Below, one piece after another: positions 7,907-18,908 of a stretch of DNA of 64,000 bases (within the stretch, counting starts at the first letter, position 1; the number at the start of each line of letters is the position of its first letter). Both the position numbers and the translations under genes were made by a program. The notes below the pieces were generated by a model that was not told where the DNA came from, did not search any database, and saw nothing but the letters and a program-made list of their open reading frames with translations. The DNA is taken from positions 1 through 64,000 of the forward strand of contig JBCBXA010000003.1 in NCBI GenBank assembly GCA_039816825.1. The letters are read 5' to 3'. The DNA comes from JBCBXA01 sp039816825 (GTDB lineage Bacteria > Pseudomonadota > Alphaproteobacteria > Rhizobiales > Rhizobiaceae).

Positions 7907-10900
7907 TCCCTCTCATAGAAGATGCCGAGCTTTGAGTTGCCATCGCTGGCAACGCTGCCTTTGGCCTTCAGATTGCGGGTAATGTCGAGGTTGATGCTGG
8001 CCTCGCCGCCGCCCGCCCCGGCCTGCGTTTCAAGATAGACATTGTCCTGAATGTATTTACCGGCACGAACAGCAGTGTTGCCATCGCCATCCTGCACAAC
8101 GTCCAGATCGTCCACCCCGAGCCCCTGCCTGATCTGATCGGCCAGGCCCGGTCCGCTTGAACCATTGGTCAACGATGCCGCAGCCGTTGCCAGACTGGCT
8201 ATCTGCAGGGGTGACAAGGAGCCTATTCCCTCCCCAAACAAAATCTGAGCCAGGATTTCGTCTTCCGGCAGTTCCGGCGACGATGAGAGGTTCAACTCAA
8301 GATTGGATGCCAGACCAAACAGCCGGATGAAGGCGGTGACCTCGCCCTCCTGCACCAGCGCCAGCAGATTGATCTGGGGGTCGAGCGTTCCGGTGAGTCT
8401 TACAGACCCCTCATCCAGCACGATCCGCTTGGACAGAATGGAGAGGCGGCCCCTGATCAGATCGAAAGACCCAACCGGCGACAGGTTCAGAAGCGGACCA
8501 CGGATACGCACGCTGCCGCCGAGTTCCGCATCAATGCCGCGACCGCGCAGGAAGATTCGATTTGGCGCATTGATTTGAATGTCCAGCCTTGGACCGGCAC
8601 CCGTTGAGTTGCCACCACCGTCAGGCGTCACCTTCTCGATGCGTGCAAGCGTGCGCAGGGTGGGCTGGCTGGGATTGACGTGGACGACCGGCAGCAACTC
8701 CCCAGCGCCGCCAAGGCTGCCGGGGATGGTGACATTGGCTTCCGCAATGTTGATCTGCCCGCCCACCAATGGGCTGGAGGCCAGCGGTCCGGTGACAGCG
8801 AGTTGAGCGCTCAGTCGAACAGTGAATATCTCGCCGTCAGTGTATTGGGCTTCAGACAAATTGATGGACAGGTCAGCTGGCAGACCGGCGGACAATCCGA
8901 CGCCGCCAGAAATCGAGACTTGCCCGCCTCCCGACAGAGATGCGTTGGCGCGATTGATGGAGATGCGATCACCCTGGAGGGATGCGAGCAGGTTCAAGCC
9001 ATTTAGCCGCAAGTTGGACAAGGGATCGACAAAGGTGCCGCTGGCCACCGACAGAAGGCCGTTTACGCGGGGGTCAGACAGGCTGCCGGTCACGCTGGCG
9101 GTGACACTTCCGGACCCTGAAAGCGTTGCGCCGCGATCCGCCAGAAAACGGTTGGCCAATGCCAGTGGAGCTTCCGCGCGAACATCAACCCGCAGTCCGG
9201 GACCCGAAAGAGGTATGGCCCCCGACGCGTTGGCGACCAGACCATCCCCCCGCACGGAGGCGCCTGAGAGACTGATCTCATTGTCAGCAAAGCGTCCACT
9301 TGCTGAGGCATTGAGAACGCCCAGCCCGGCCTGCCGCAGTGCAGCCGCTTCCAGGCCGGCGACATCTGCATCGAAAGTGGCCGTTGGGGCCGATGGTGTG
9401 CCGCCGACGGAGAAACGACCGGTCAGTGACCCTCCGAGCCCCAGGGAAGGATCGACTGCATTCGCGACGTTCAACGGTACGGATGTGAGCGTGCCCTGGA
9501 GCTCCAACCGATCACCCACTTGACCAGAAATGGCCAGACGTCCCGATGAACCGACGCTGAGCGCAACATCCGCCAGGGAGGTCACTCCATCTTCCACCCG
9601 GATGCGCGCGGTGTTCAGTAGCTGCGTATCGCCAAAGGGCGACGCCACGGAGAGCTGGGATATCCACGCGGACAGGCCATTCGCATCCGGTGTGATTTGG
9701 GCCTCAGTAGAAACGTCCGTCGAGCCGTTCAGCCGCGCAGTGCCGGCAACCGTGGTCGTCCTGTCAGTGGTGGACGCTGTCGCATTGACGGAGTTTAGGA
9801 TCGTGCCGGCAACCAACCCGTCCTGCCCCGAAATCGCTGCGGTGACCATGGGCTCGCCGAAGGCATCCGAGATCGAACCCACCGCCGTGGCGAGGCCAAT
9901 GCGATTTTCTTCGATCCGGAACCCCGAGACGCGCGCATCAAAGGCCACGTCCTGACGAGCGGCAGCATTCTCTCCACCGTCAAACTCGATGTCTGCCTGT
10001 ATGGCACCCGAACCATCCACCAGCGCAAGGGCGAGAAGATCGGAGATGTCTGTCGAACTGATGCGGACGCCGCCATCCAGCAGGGAAGCCTGATAGGTGA
10101 TGTCTCCTTCAATACTTGTCGGCCCCAAGGACAGGTTCAATTGCTGAAGACTGGCCGCTTCATCGCCGGATCGGATGATGGATGTCAGGTCAAAGTCTGA
10201 ACTGTTTACGGTCCCGTCACCCGAGAGTTCACCGGCCAGCATGCCGTCCACCAGCTGACCATCCAGTTGGATGTCCAGCTTGGGCACGGGTCGCCCCAGG
10301 AGAGAAGCATCCGCGATGCCTGCACTTGCAGCAATCGCCAATGGCTGTACCGGCCTATTCGGGTCCGACGGAGGTGACTGGTTCAAACTGGCCAGAAGCT
10401 GCAGGCTGCCATTGGCGCGCGGATCGACATCTCCCAAATCGTCGATCTGTGCGATGGCTGAAAGATCGGCGCGATAAGATGCGTAGGAACCATCGAGTTC
10501 GATACGACCTTGCGGACTGAGCAAGACCAGTTGACGGAACAACAATCCATTCTCGTCACGCCTTGCGCCACCCGTTAGGCGGGTCGTGCCGGAAAGCAGA
10601 TTGTCGAGGGCTTCAATGCCGGTACCGGCGTTGGCAAGGCGTCCATCTGCGGCGAGGTCAAAGCCGCCGCCCACAAGCTGAACCTCACCCTCAAGCGCCA
10701 GATCCGCCCTGCCAGCAAGGGCACGATTTGCAAGTCCCGCAAACCGGGAAAGATCCGGCACTGCCGCGTTCATCTGACCGTCAAATGTCAGGCCACTGAG
10801 CTTGCCCCCGCCCGTTATCTTGGCGGTGTCGCTCGCCACGTCGAACATCTCAAACACAGCTGAGCCGTCCGCCCAGGATCCAACAAAAGAGGCGGCAACA

Positions 10901-12225
10901 GCGCCGCCCAGAGCCTGCTGGAGTGCCGCTTCTGAAGCAGACACGTCATCTGCGGCAGCGCGCAGGTCGAAGGTCACACGGGTGCCAACTTCGCCTTCGG
11001 GTGCCAAAGCCTCTCCGCCGCCCGACAACGAGACTTTGGGCAGGGACAGTTGTTCCGTGCGAAGATCCTGTACGGCAAGCGCCATTCGCCATTGATCACT
11101 GCGCGCCGCATCAAACCCGACGATGAGGGCGGCATCGGTCAAAGTCGTCTGAGAGCCCTCACCCGGCAGTTGAACAGGCGCGCCATCGGGCAAACGGAGG
11201 GCAGCGCGCAAATTGACCAGCGGTATGAACCCATCGGCGCGGCGAACCAGACGGCCTTCAGCCTCAACGGCGCCGCTCTCGAGAGAAAATGACTTCAGTT
11301 CAAGGCCACCTTCTGATGGCACTGTGAAGTCCGCTTCCAGGCTGGAACTTGTACCAAAGAACGCTCTTTGCTCCGGCGCCAGCAGTTCTGACAATTGGCC
11401 GGCCAATGCAAATCGGCCGCTCAAGTCGGAGGATAGCAGACCGTCATTCACCTCCAGGCTTCCGTCCAGCACACGCTGTCCGTTCGCCTCAAACGCCAAG
11501 GTGAGATCGAGATCGGAAACGGGACCGCCACCGAAGATGGTGAGCGCAACCGCCGGTCTGTCATGTATGGATAGAAGATTGGAGAGAACGCCGTCGGGCG
11601 GTTCGCGCAACGTCACGCTTGTATCAAGTTCAGTGCTTTGCGCATCGTAGGACGCCAACAGTTGCAGCGACCCGCCGGGACCGTCCAATCGCTCAACGGA
11701 CAACTCGGTGTCGAGATTGCCCTCGGCCAGCGTTAAGCGCCCATCCAAGGACAGTCTTGCGGCCAATCCGAAAACTGCTTCGGCAAAGCTGGCTTCCTTT
11801 AGTTGAAGGCTCTGAACCTCGACCGCGACTGGCAACTCTGGAATGGCGAGACCGCCCGCCTCCGCCGGGGGCAGGCTTTCATCGGCAAGAGGCTGCCGGG
11901 TCCACGAAAGCGCCGCCGCTGTAAGGCTTTCCACCTCTAACCGGCCCGAGAAAAGTGCGGATCGGTTCCAAACCAGCCTCGGGTCCGTGAGCGTCAACCA
12001 GACACCTTCTTGATCGGCGATGGTGATGGAACTCAAACTGATGTCCGAGGAGAGCGCGCCCTCCAGGCCGTTGAGCCGGATCTGCATGGTGGGGGTCGAG
12101 ATCTGCTCCTCGACGAATCGAACGAGACGGCTCTTTTCCTCAGCCTCCTGATCCTGGGCAAAGGCCAAAGGGACAGCCCAGAGCAACTGGGCGACGATAC
12201 AGACACTGATGAAGATGTACCGCAT
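7900..12225 (-). CDS. tamB: Translocation and assembly module protein TamB
   Basis: Very long periplasm-spanning protein (1441 residues) of the AsmA-like/TamB group, anchored in the inner membrane by its N-terminus and reaching TamA in the outer membrane; the family is linked to outer-membrane protein assembly and phospholipid transport. Residues 1-23 form a membrane or signal segment. The middle is a long run of beta-rich repeats, and the last 300 or so residues match the conserved TamB domain (LDPQINL, EDEILAQILFG and the terminal FYERDY). It starts at an ATG sharing one base with the tamA stop, so the two are translated together. Confidence 0.93.
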   Translation of the reverse strand: MRYIFISVCIVAQLLWAVPLAFAQDQEAEEKSRLVRFVEEQISTPTMQIRLNGLEGALSSDISLSSITIADQEGVWLTLTDPRLVWNRSALFSGRLEVESLTAAALSWTRQPLADESLPPAEAGGLAIPELPVAVEVQSLQLKEASFAEAVFGLAARLSLDGRLTLAEGNLDTELSVERLDGPGGSLQLLASYDAQSTELDTSVTLREPPDGVLSNLLSIHDRPAVALTIFGGGPVSDLDLTLAFEANGQRVLDGSLEVNDGLLSSDLSGRFALAGQLSELLAPEQRAFFGTSSSLEADFTVPSEGGLELKSFSLESGAVEAEGRLVRRADGFIPLVNLRAALRLPDGAPVQLPGEGSQTTLTDAALIVGFDAARSDQWRMALAVQDLRTEQLSLPKVSLSGGGEALAPEGEVGTRVTFDLRAAADDVSASEAALQQALGGAVAASFVGSWADGSAVFEMFDVASDTAKITGGGKLSGLTFDGQMNAAVPDLSRFAGLANRALAGRADLALEGEVQLVGGGFDLAADGRLANAGTGIEALDNLLSGTTRLTGGARRDENGLLFRQLVLLSPQGRIELDGSYASYRADLSAIAQIDDLGDVDPRANGSLQLLASLNQSPPSDPNRPVQPLAIAASAGIADASLLGRPVPKLDIQLDGQLVDGMLAGELSGDGTVNSSDFDLTSIIRSGDEAASLQQLNLSLGPTSIEGDITYQASLLDGGVRISSTDISDLLALALVDGSGAIQADIEFDGGENAAARQDVAFDARVSGFRIEENRIGLATAVGSISDAFGEPMVTAAISGQDGLVAGTILNSVNATASTTDRTTTVAGTARLNGSTDVSTEAQITPDANGLSAWISQLSVASPFGDTQLLNTARIRVEDGVTSLADVALSVGSSGRLAISGQVGDRLELQGTLTSVPLNVANAVDPSLGLGGSLTGRFSVGGTPSAPTATFDADVAGLEAAALRQAGLGVLNASASGRFADNEISLSGASVRGDGLVANASGAIPLSGPGLRVDVRAEAPLALANRFLADRGATLSGSGSVTASVTGSLSDPRVNGLLSVASGTFVDPLSNLRLNGLNLLASLQGDRISINRANASLSGGGQVSISGGVGLSAGLPADLSINLSEAQYTDGEIFTVRLSAQLAVTGPLASSPLVGGQINIAEANVTIPGSLGGAGELLPVVHVNPSQPTLRTLARIEKVTPDGGGNSTGAGPRLDIQINAPNRIFLRGRGIDAELGGSVRIRGPLLNLSPVGSFDLIRGRLSILSKRIVLDEGSVRLTGTLDPQINLLALVQEGEVTAFIRLFGLASNLELNLSSSPELPEDEILAQILFGEGIGSLSPLQIASLATAAASLTNGSSGPGLADQIRQGLGVDDLDVVQDGDGNTAVRAGKYIQDNVYLETQAGAGGGEASINLDITRNLKAKGSVASDGNSKLGIFYERDY

Positions 12226-14120
12226 CAGAACGCCTGCCCTATGCCAGCATAGATGCCAAATCGGCTGTCACCGGCCTTCCGGACAACCGGAACGGCCACG
12301 TCCAGCCGGATGGGGCCGAGCCCGGTCTTGTACCGGAGGCCGAAGCCTGCGCCGACACGCAAGTTCTGATCGAAGTTGGGCAGCGATCCGGACCCGACTG
12401 CGCCGGCATCAATAAAGCCGACCAGCCCGATGTTCTCGGTGATGCTTTGGCGAACTTCGGCAGACGCCTCAAACAGCGAACGACCACCCACCGTGCGTCC
12501 TCCCGGACCCGTAACCCCAATGGAACGATAGCCAAACCCTCGCACCGACGCGCCACCGCCAGCCAGGAAACTTGCGTCCGACGGCAGCTGGGACAGGGGC
12601 GCACCACCGATAACGCCCAGCTTGAGGCGGCCCGCCAGAACTGTGCGATCGTCTTCTCCCAGACTTGAAAATGCGCGGCTTTCGCCTTCGGCCTTGAAAA
12701 CGAAATTGTCGAACGTCCACTCATAAAAGGGCTTGATGCTGGCCGTGGCGAAAATGCCGGATGTGGGATCCAACTCATTGTCCCGGCTGTCATATTCAGC
12801 ACCAGCACTCACACCGATCAAGCCCAGGTTTCGAATGCCAAAGGCGTCGTTGTAACGACCATAACTGGCAAAGGCCGAACCGTTTAGGGTCCACCGTTCG
12901 GTTGCAAAATAGTCAGCGGTCAACGAGGTTTCGGCCTTTGTAGCCGTGTAGGCGCTCAACACTTCGCGCTCCGCCAGCGCCTCGATTGTGAGGTCGAGAT
13001 CGGGATGAAAGCGCCCTGGCAGCGTGAGTTCGGTCGACAGGAGATAATCGAGCCTGGTGGGGTCGAACGTGGCTCCGATGCCCGAAACCTGGCCATCGAC
13101 ACGAAGACGCTCGGCACGACCCCACAAATTGCGATGGAGCCAGAATGCCTCGGCGCTCAACCCGTCAATCGTGGATATGGTAGCACCTACCCCGAACCGG
13201 CGCAGCTTGCGCTCGCTCACTTGAACGGTCAGCGGCAGTTGGCCATCGGCGCCGATCTCATCGGCTTCAACAATGCGATGCGAGTCGAAGACGCCCAGGC
13301 GCCGAAGCCGGGCCTGAGCCCGCCGAAAATCCTCAGGATCATAGCGATCCCCGGGCCGCAACGCCGCCTGCCGAGCGACAAAGGCAGCGTTCATTCGCTC
13401 AGTACCGGTCACCTCTGTCGGGCCATATCGCGCAAGGCGACCGAGCTCGACTTGAATGCGCGCGTCCAGCTCGTCTTCTGCATGTCTAGCAACGAACTGC
13501 CGATCAGAAATACGCGCCTTGGCGTACCCCTGTGATCGCCAACCATCCACTGCCAGACGTTCGGCCCGGTTGGCGGAGGTGGCCCTTGCGATTTCGCCCG
13601 GCGCGTAGCCTTCCCGCAACAAGGCATCACTAAAGCTGCGACCTTCGGCGCTCACATCAGGCGCATTTTCGACCGTCGCCTCCCCAAAACGATACTGAAC
13701 AGATGGAGTGACACGCACGAACAGTTCTGCATCGTCCGGCAGTTCAGTGGTGAGCGGCAGATCGGACACTTCCTGACCTTGCCATGTGATCGAGATTGCC
13801 CCGGCATATCTCCCATCATTGTAGAGCGAAGCGAGAATGTTGCGGTAATCCGACTTGGCCTTGTTAAGCAGGCCAGCCGATCCCGAAGCCGGCGCTCCAC
13901 GATCGCGCCAAAGCTCGGAAGCGCCTTTGACCAGCTTCTCAAGCTCTTCATCATCGTCGGTGACGACAAGACTTACGGAGTATGGCTTGGGATCAATAAC
14001 TCCATCGGCCAGTGCACGATCAATGGGATCCGGGCAGTCGCCCCACAAACAACGCCCGAACAACTCAAAGCCATAGGCATGCGTTGTCGCTACCGGTGCG
14101 GCAAGCACCAGCGCAAACAA
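12225..14120 (-). CDS. tamA: Outer-membrane assembly protein TamA (BamA superfamily)
   Basis: Outer-membrane Omp85 protein of about 631 residues: a signal peptide, POTRA-like domains in the first 270 residues, then a C-terminal 16-strand barrel region with LAGGGASVRGFGYRS near 510-525 and the terminal GIGQAF. It is the partner of TamB, encoded directly downstream with a one-base overlap. The start is uncertain: the TTG at 14120 gives a signal peptide with no positive charge, whereas a CTG at 14141 would add LQRAFAV and restore an arginine before the hydrophobic stretch. No strong ribosome site separates the choices. Confidence 0.9.
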   Translation of the reverse strand: MFALVLAAPVATTHAYGFELFGRCLWGDCPDPIDRALADGVIDPKPYSVSLVVTDDDEELEKLVKGASELWRDRGAPASGSAGLLNKAKSDYRNILASLYNDGRYAGAISITWQGQEVSDLPLTTELPDDAELFVRVTPSVQYRFGEATVENAPDVSAEGRSFSDALLREGYAPGEIARATSANRAERLAVDGWRSQGYAKARISDRQFVARHAEDELDARIQVELGRLARYGPTEVTGTERMNAAFVARQAALRPGDRYDPEDFRRAQARLRRLGVFDSHRIVEADEIGADGQLPLTVQVSERKLRRFGVGATISTIDGLSAEAFWLHRNLWGRAERLRVDGQVSGIGATFDPTRLDYLLSTELTLPGRFHPDLDLTIEALAEREVLSAYTATKAETSLTADYFATERWTLNGSAFASYGRYNDAFGIRNLGLIGVSAGAEYDSRDNELDPTSGIFATASIKPFYEWTFDNFVFKAEGESRAFSSLGEDDRTVLAGRLKLGVIGGAPLSQLPSDASFLAGGGASVRGFGYRSIGVTGPGGRTVGGRSLFEASAEVRQSITENIGLVGFIDAGAVGSGSLPNFDQNLRVGAGFGLRYKTGLGPIRLDVAVPVVRKAGDSRFGIYAGIGQAF

Positions 14121-14416
14121 GACCGCAAACGCTCTTTGCAGGACAATCGGGCTTATCTCGAAACTCTTTCTACACTGCTTGCCGGGGTAGCGCGATCATA
14201 GCCGCCAAATGGTTGGACTGCACTCATGAAACAAGCGAGGCGGTTAAAGGTTGCAACCGTGGTCACGGCTTCTTGACCCCCAATTGGGGCTCTCATAGGT
14301 TCGGGCACATCGGCAAAGCCAACAAAATCGGCGATGCGAACACAATCTACATCGACCGATCCGACGGTCATCACCCGCTGTCAGCAGCTTCGCTTAGCCC
14401 ATCCAGAGATATCAAT

Positions 14417-15907
<1,491 letters not shown>

Positions 15908-15939
15908 GGGCCCGGCTTAGGAGTGGGCCAGTCGCATCG

Positions 15940-16791
15940 CTAACCAAGCTGCTTGAGCGGGTCCGCGTCGAGGCGAAACACGTCCGGCGCACCATCGACT
16001 GCCGGGAAAAGTTGTCGAACGAGCGGGTCGTGGCCAGGCACAACCAGTTCGGGGGCTGATGCGAGGCGCTGGATGGTTTCGAAACCATCCAGCATGTCCT
16101 GCATGTCGACGACGATGGGAAACGGTTTCTTGCGCACCCAGTTTTCATAGTAATGGGCGGTATCCGAAGCCAAAACCAACGAACCGCGTCTGGTGGACAC
16201 GCGCACAGCCTGCAATCCGCGTGAGTGCCCGCCGGTCCGGTGCACGGTCACGCCGGGCACAATTTCACCGTCGCCATCGTGAAATCGAACTCGACCCGAA
16301 TAGACCCGCCGCACCATCTCGCACACATGCTCTGCCGTGAACGGCATCTGCAAAACTGGGTGGCACATGCAGGACCCGGTTGCGTAGGCCATTTCGGCCT
16401 CCTGCATGTGGATCATGGCTTTCGGAAAAGCGGAAAGACAGCCCGCATGGTCGTAGTGCAAATGGGTGATGATGAGATCCGTCACCTCGGCGGGGTCAAT
16501 GCCAAACTGCGCCAGCTGTGTGGCCGGATCGCGCAGGATGGGCCGGTTTCGCCTCTGCGCCTCCTCCTGATCGTAACCAGTGTCGACGACGATGGTGCGC
16601 TCACCGGAGCGGAGCGCCCAAACGAAATAGTCCATATCGTGCGGGCTGGCATGGTCGTCATCAAAGATGAAGCTGTCCGCTCGTGTGCGACCCGGGCGAT
16701 CAGCATAACGAAGGGCGTAGACTTCCCATTGCTGGTCTGACCAGTGTTCGGTAGACCATCTACGGCTTTTCACTTCCTCACATGAGAACAC
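15940..16791 (-). CDS. Metallo-beta-lactamase-fold hydrolase, AHL-lactonase-like
   Basis: Probable zinc hydrolase of 283 residues. The signature THLHYDHAG (HxHxDH) is present, followed by zinc-ligand segments GGHSRG, ASDTAHYY and VPGHDP. The layout resembles proteins labelled N-acyl homoserine lactonase family that are common in Hyphomicrobiales, but substrates of that group are mostly untested, so quorum quenching is only a possibility. It begins at a GTG (16791); no ATG is available upstream of the core. It lies three bases after the ABM-domain gene on the same strand and forms a two-gene operon with it. Confidence 0.75.
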   Translation of the reverse strand: MFSCEEVKSRRWSTEHWSDQQWEVYALRYADRPGRTRADSFIFDDDHASPHDMDYFVWALRSGERTIVVDTGYDQEEAQRRNRPILRDPATQLAQFGIDPAEVTDLIITHLHYDHAGCLSAFPKAMIHMQEAEMAYATGSCMCHPVLQMPFTAEHVCEMVRRVYSGRVRFHDGDGEIVPGVTVHRTGGHSRGLQAVRVSTRRGSLVLASDTAHYYENWVRKKPFPIVVDMQDMLDGFETIQRLASAPELVVPGHDPLVRQLFPAVDGAPDVFRLDADPLKQLG

Positions 16792-16794
16792 GGC

Positions 16795-17091
16795 TTAGCC
16801 TAACACGATTGAAGTGCTGAAAGTTTCCAATCGGCGCGAGAGAACCATGTCTGAAACCGCTGCGTCGAAACGGGCAAAGTGCGCCGTCTCAAGGTGCGCC
16901 GCGTGGCCGGACTCATCATGGTAGACTTCATAGAGGTAAAACACCGTTGGCTCCGCAGGATCGCTCCAGACATCGAACCTAGAGCAGGTCGTCTCCTCTA
17001 CGCTTCTGGTGGCGTTTTCGATGATGGCCTCACGAAAGGCCTCCACCTGTGGTGCCGAAACCTCGATCCGCACGCTGACGCAATAACTCAT
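16795..17091 (-). CDS. Antibiotic biosynthesis monooxygenase (ABM) domain protein
   Basis: Small (98-residue) ferredoxin-like-fold protein of the ABM family, which includes YgiN-like quinol monooxygenases and LsrG-like isomerases. Typical features: V.I.V.A..VEAFREA at the start, ENATRSVEE, then FDVW..P..P..FYLYEVY and ETAHFARF. The start at 17091 is chosen because GGAGGTCACC precedes that ATG; the longer frame adds 15 residues without a ribosome site. It is the first gene of an operon with the metallo-hydrolase downstream. Substrate unknown. Confidence 0.8.
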   Translation of the reverse strand: MSYCVSVRIEVSAPQVEAFREAIIENATRSVEETTCSRFDVWSDPAEPTVFYLYEVYHDESGHAAHLETAHFARFDAAVSDMVLSRRLETFSTSIVLG

Positions 17092-17220
17092 GGTGACCTC
17101 CCTACCCAAGCTTGCAGATAGCAGGCCGAGTTGCAAAGAGCGAAATGTCAGTGTTTGGACACATCGGATAGAGACAGTCCTTTGGTTACTGGTGATAGCG
17201 GATCAGCGGGGAGCGACAAC

Positions 17221-18252
17221 ATGACAATCAAAGTGCTTGGAGTTGGCGCTGGCTACTTCAGTCAGTTTCACTACGAGGCCTGGCAGGAAAATGAGAATGT
17301 AGAGCTCATTGGTATCGTGGACCGCGATATTGAAACAGCGCGCTCCATGGCCGAACGGTTTGGCAACCCACCAAGCTTCACTGACCTACAGATCGCGCTC
17401 GACGCAACGTCCCCCGATCTGGTGGACATTATCACTCCGCCACCGACACATCTCGATCTGATCTCGCAAGTCGCCGCAGCCGGGCTTCCCGCCATTTGCC
17501 AGAAGCCGCTCTGCGGGAACCTTCGGGACGCGCAGCGGGCGGCTGACATTGTTGAGCAAGCTGGCACGAAGCTGATCGTGCACGAGAACTTCCGCTTCCA
17601 GCCCTGGTATCGGGCCATGGCAGATCTGCTGGTCAACAATCGTGTTGGCGATGTCTACCAGATGACGTTTCGCTTGCGCCCCGGAGATGGCCAGGGGCCG
17701 CACGCTTATCTTGCGCGGCAACCCTACTTCCAAACCATGCCCCGCTTCCTGGTCCATGAAACAGCGGTCCATTTCGTTGATGTGTTCCGCTATCTGATGG
17801 GGGAGCCGAGTTGGGTATGGGCGGACCTGCGCACGCTGAACCCTGTCATAACCGGCGAAGATGCAGGACTGATCGTCTTCGGCTTTGAAGATGGGCGACG
17901 TGCCGTCTTCGATGGTAACCGGCTGGCCGATCATGCTGCCAAAGACCCAAGGCGCACCATGGGGGAAGCCCTGCTCGAGGGAAGCGCCGCCACGATGGAA
18001 CTGAATGGATATGGGCAACTGACGATCCGCGAGCACGGGCAGGAAAGCATGACGGCGGTTGAAGTCGCGTCACACCCCACCCGGTTCGGAGGTGGTTGTG
18101 TGCCCGCCCTGCAGGCGCATGTTGTTGAGCACCTGCTGCACGGAAGTGCTCTCGAAAATCAGGCCTTCGACTATCTCAAGTCCATGGAGCTTGTTGAAGC
18201 CATATACCGATCTACGGCATCAGGAACGAAAGTCTCAGTCGCAGGCAGCTAA
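17221..18252 (+). CDS. Gfo/Idh/MocA family oxidoreductase
   Basis: NAD(P)-dependent sugar or cyclitol dehydrogenase-like protein of 343 residues. The N-terminal Rossmann fold begins LGVGAGYFSQFH (residues 5-16). The conserved lysine-proline pair is in CQKPLCGN, and the C-terminal domain has the usual beta-sheet segments (HETAVHFVDVFRYL). The ATG at 17221 follows GGGGAGCGACAAC; the frame upstream is open but has no support. It is divergent from the ABM/MBL pair and 50 bases before nasT. Substrate cannot be told from the sequence. Confidence 0.85.
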   Translation: MTIKVLGVGAGYFSQFHYEAWQENENVELIGIVDRDIETARSMAERFGNPPSFTDLQIALDATSPDLVDIITPPPTHLDLISQVAAAGLPAICQKPLCGNLRDAQRAADIVEQAGTKLIVHENFRFQPWYRAMADLLVNNRVGDVYQMTFRLRPGDGQGPHAYLARQPYFQTMPRFLVHETAVHFVDVFRYLMGEPSWVWADLRTLNPVITGEDAGLIVFGFEDGRRAVFDGNRLADHAAKDPRRTMGEALLEGSAATMELNGYGQLTIREHGQESMTAVEVASHPTRFGGGCVPALQAHVVEHLLHGSALENQAFDYLKSMELVEAIYRSTASGTKVSVAGS

Positions 18253-18302
18253 TGCCTAATCTTTGGCGTTGAACAAAAAAGCGGCACGCCTATTGTGCGG
18301 GC

Positions 18303-18908
18303 ATGCCGGAAAAGTCCCCCTCTGTACTGGTGATCGACACTCAGCCTGCGCGCGCTGCGATCATTGAAGAGGGTTTGAGGGCTGCGGGCTATGAGCGGGT
18401 TGATATCATCACTGATTTCAACGGCATCGCACAGCGCATCGAGGCGAGCGAACCAGACGTAATCGTGATGGACCTGGGCAACCCCGGGCGTGATACGTTG
18501 GAAAACATGCTCAGCATCACGCGGGCTGTTCGGCGCCCTGTCGCCATGTTCGTGGACCAGTCGGACAAGCAAAGCATGGAGCAGGCCATTGAGGCGGGTG
18601 TGTCTGCCTACGTGGTTGATGGGCTCCGCAAGGAGCGCGTGCGGTCCATCATGGAAATGGCGATCAGCCGCTTCAACGCGTTCTCTCGCCTCGAGCGAGA
18701 GTTGGAGAACGCCAAGTCCGCCCTGACGGAGCGCAAAACCATTGATCGGGCCAAACGCCTGATCATGACAAGCCGAAGCCTCGACGAGGACTCGGCTTAC
18801 AAATTGCTACGCACCACAGCGATGAACCAGAACCGGCGAATGGTGGAGGTTGCGGAGAGCCTGCTCCTGTCAGCCAGCCTGTTGGGCGATGGGGGAGCCG
18901 AGTCATGA
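18303..18908 (+). CDS. nasT: Nitrate-responsive antiterminator NasT (ANTAR domain)
   Basis: RNA-binding response regulator of 201 residues. A receiver-like domain (residues 7-120, with MDLGNP carrying the would-be phosphoacceptor Asp) is followed by a helix and an ANTAR domain (about 140-198: LTERKTIDRAKRLIM, then EDSAYKLLR and RRMVEVAESLL). In characterised systems NasT binds hairpins in the nas leader and prevents termination unless sequestered by NasS when nitrate is absent. It overlaps nasS by four bases, and its likely target leader lies at 20257-20377, just after nasS. A sigma-54-like element sits right before the ATG but would start transcription inside the gene. Confidence 0.93.
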   Translation: MPEKSPSVLVIDTQPARAAIIEEGLRAAGYERVDIITDFNGIAQRIEASEPDVIVMDLGNPGRDTLENMLSITRAVRRPVAMFVDQSDKQSMEQAIEAGVSAYVVDGLRKERVRSIMEMAISRFNAFSRLERELENAKSALTERKTIDRAKRLIMTSRSLDEDSAYKLLRTTAMNQNRRMVEVAESLLLSASLLGDGGAES

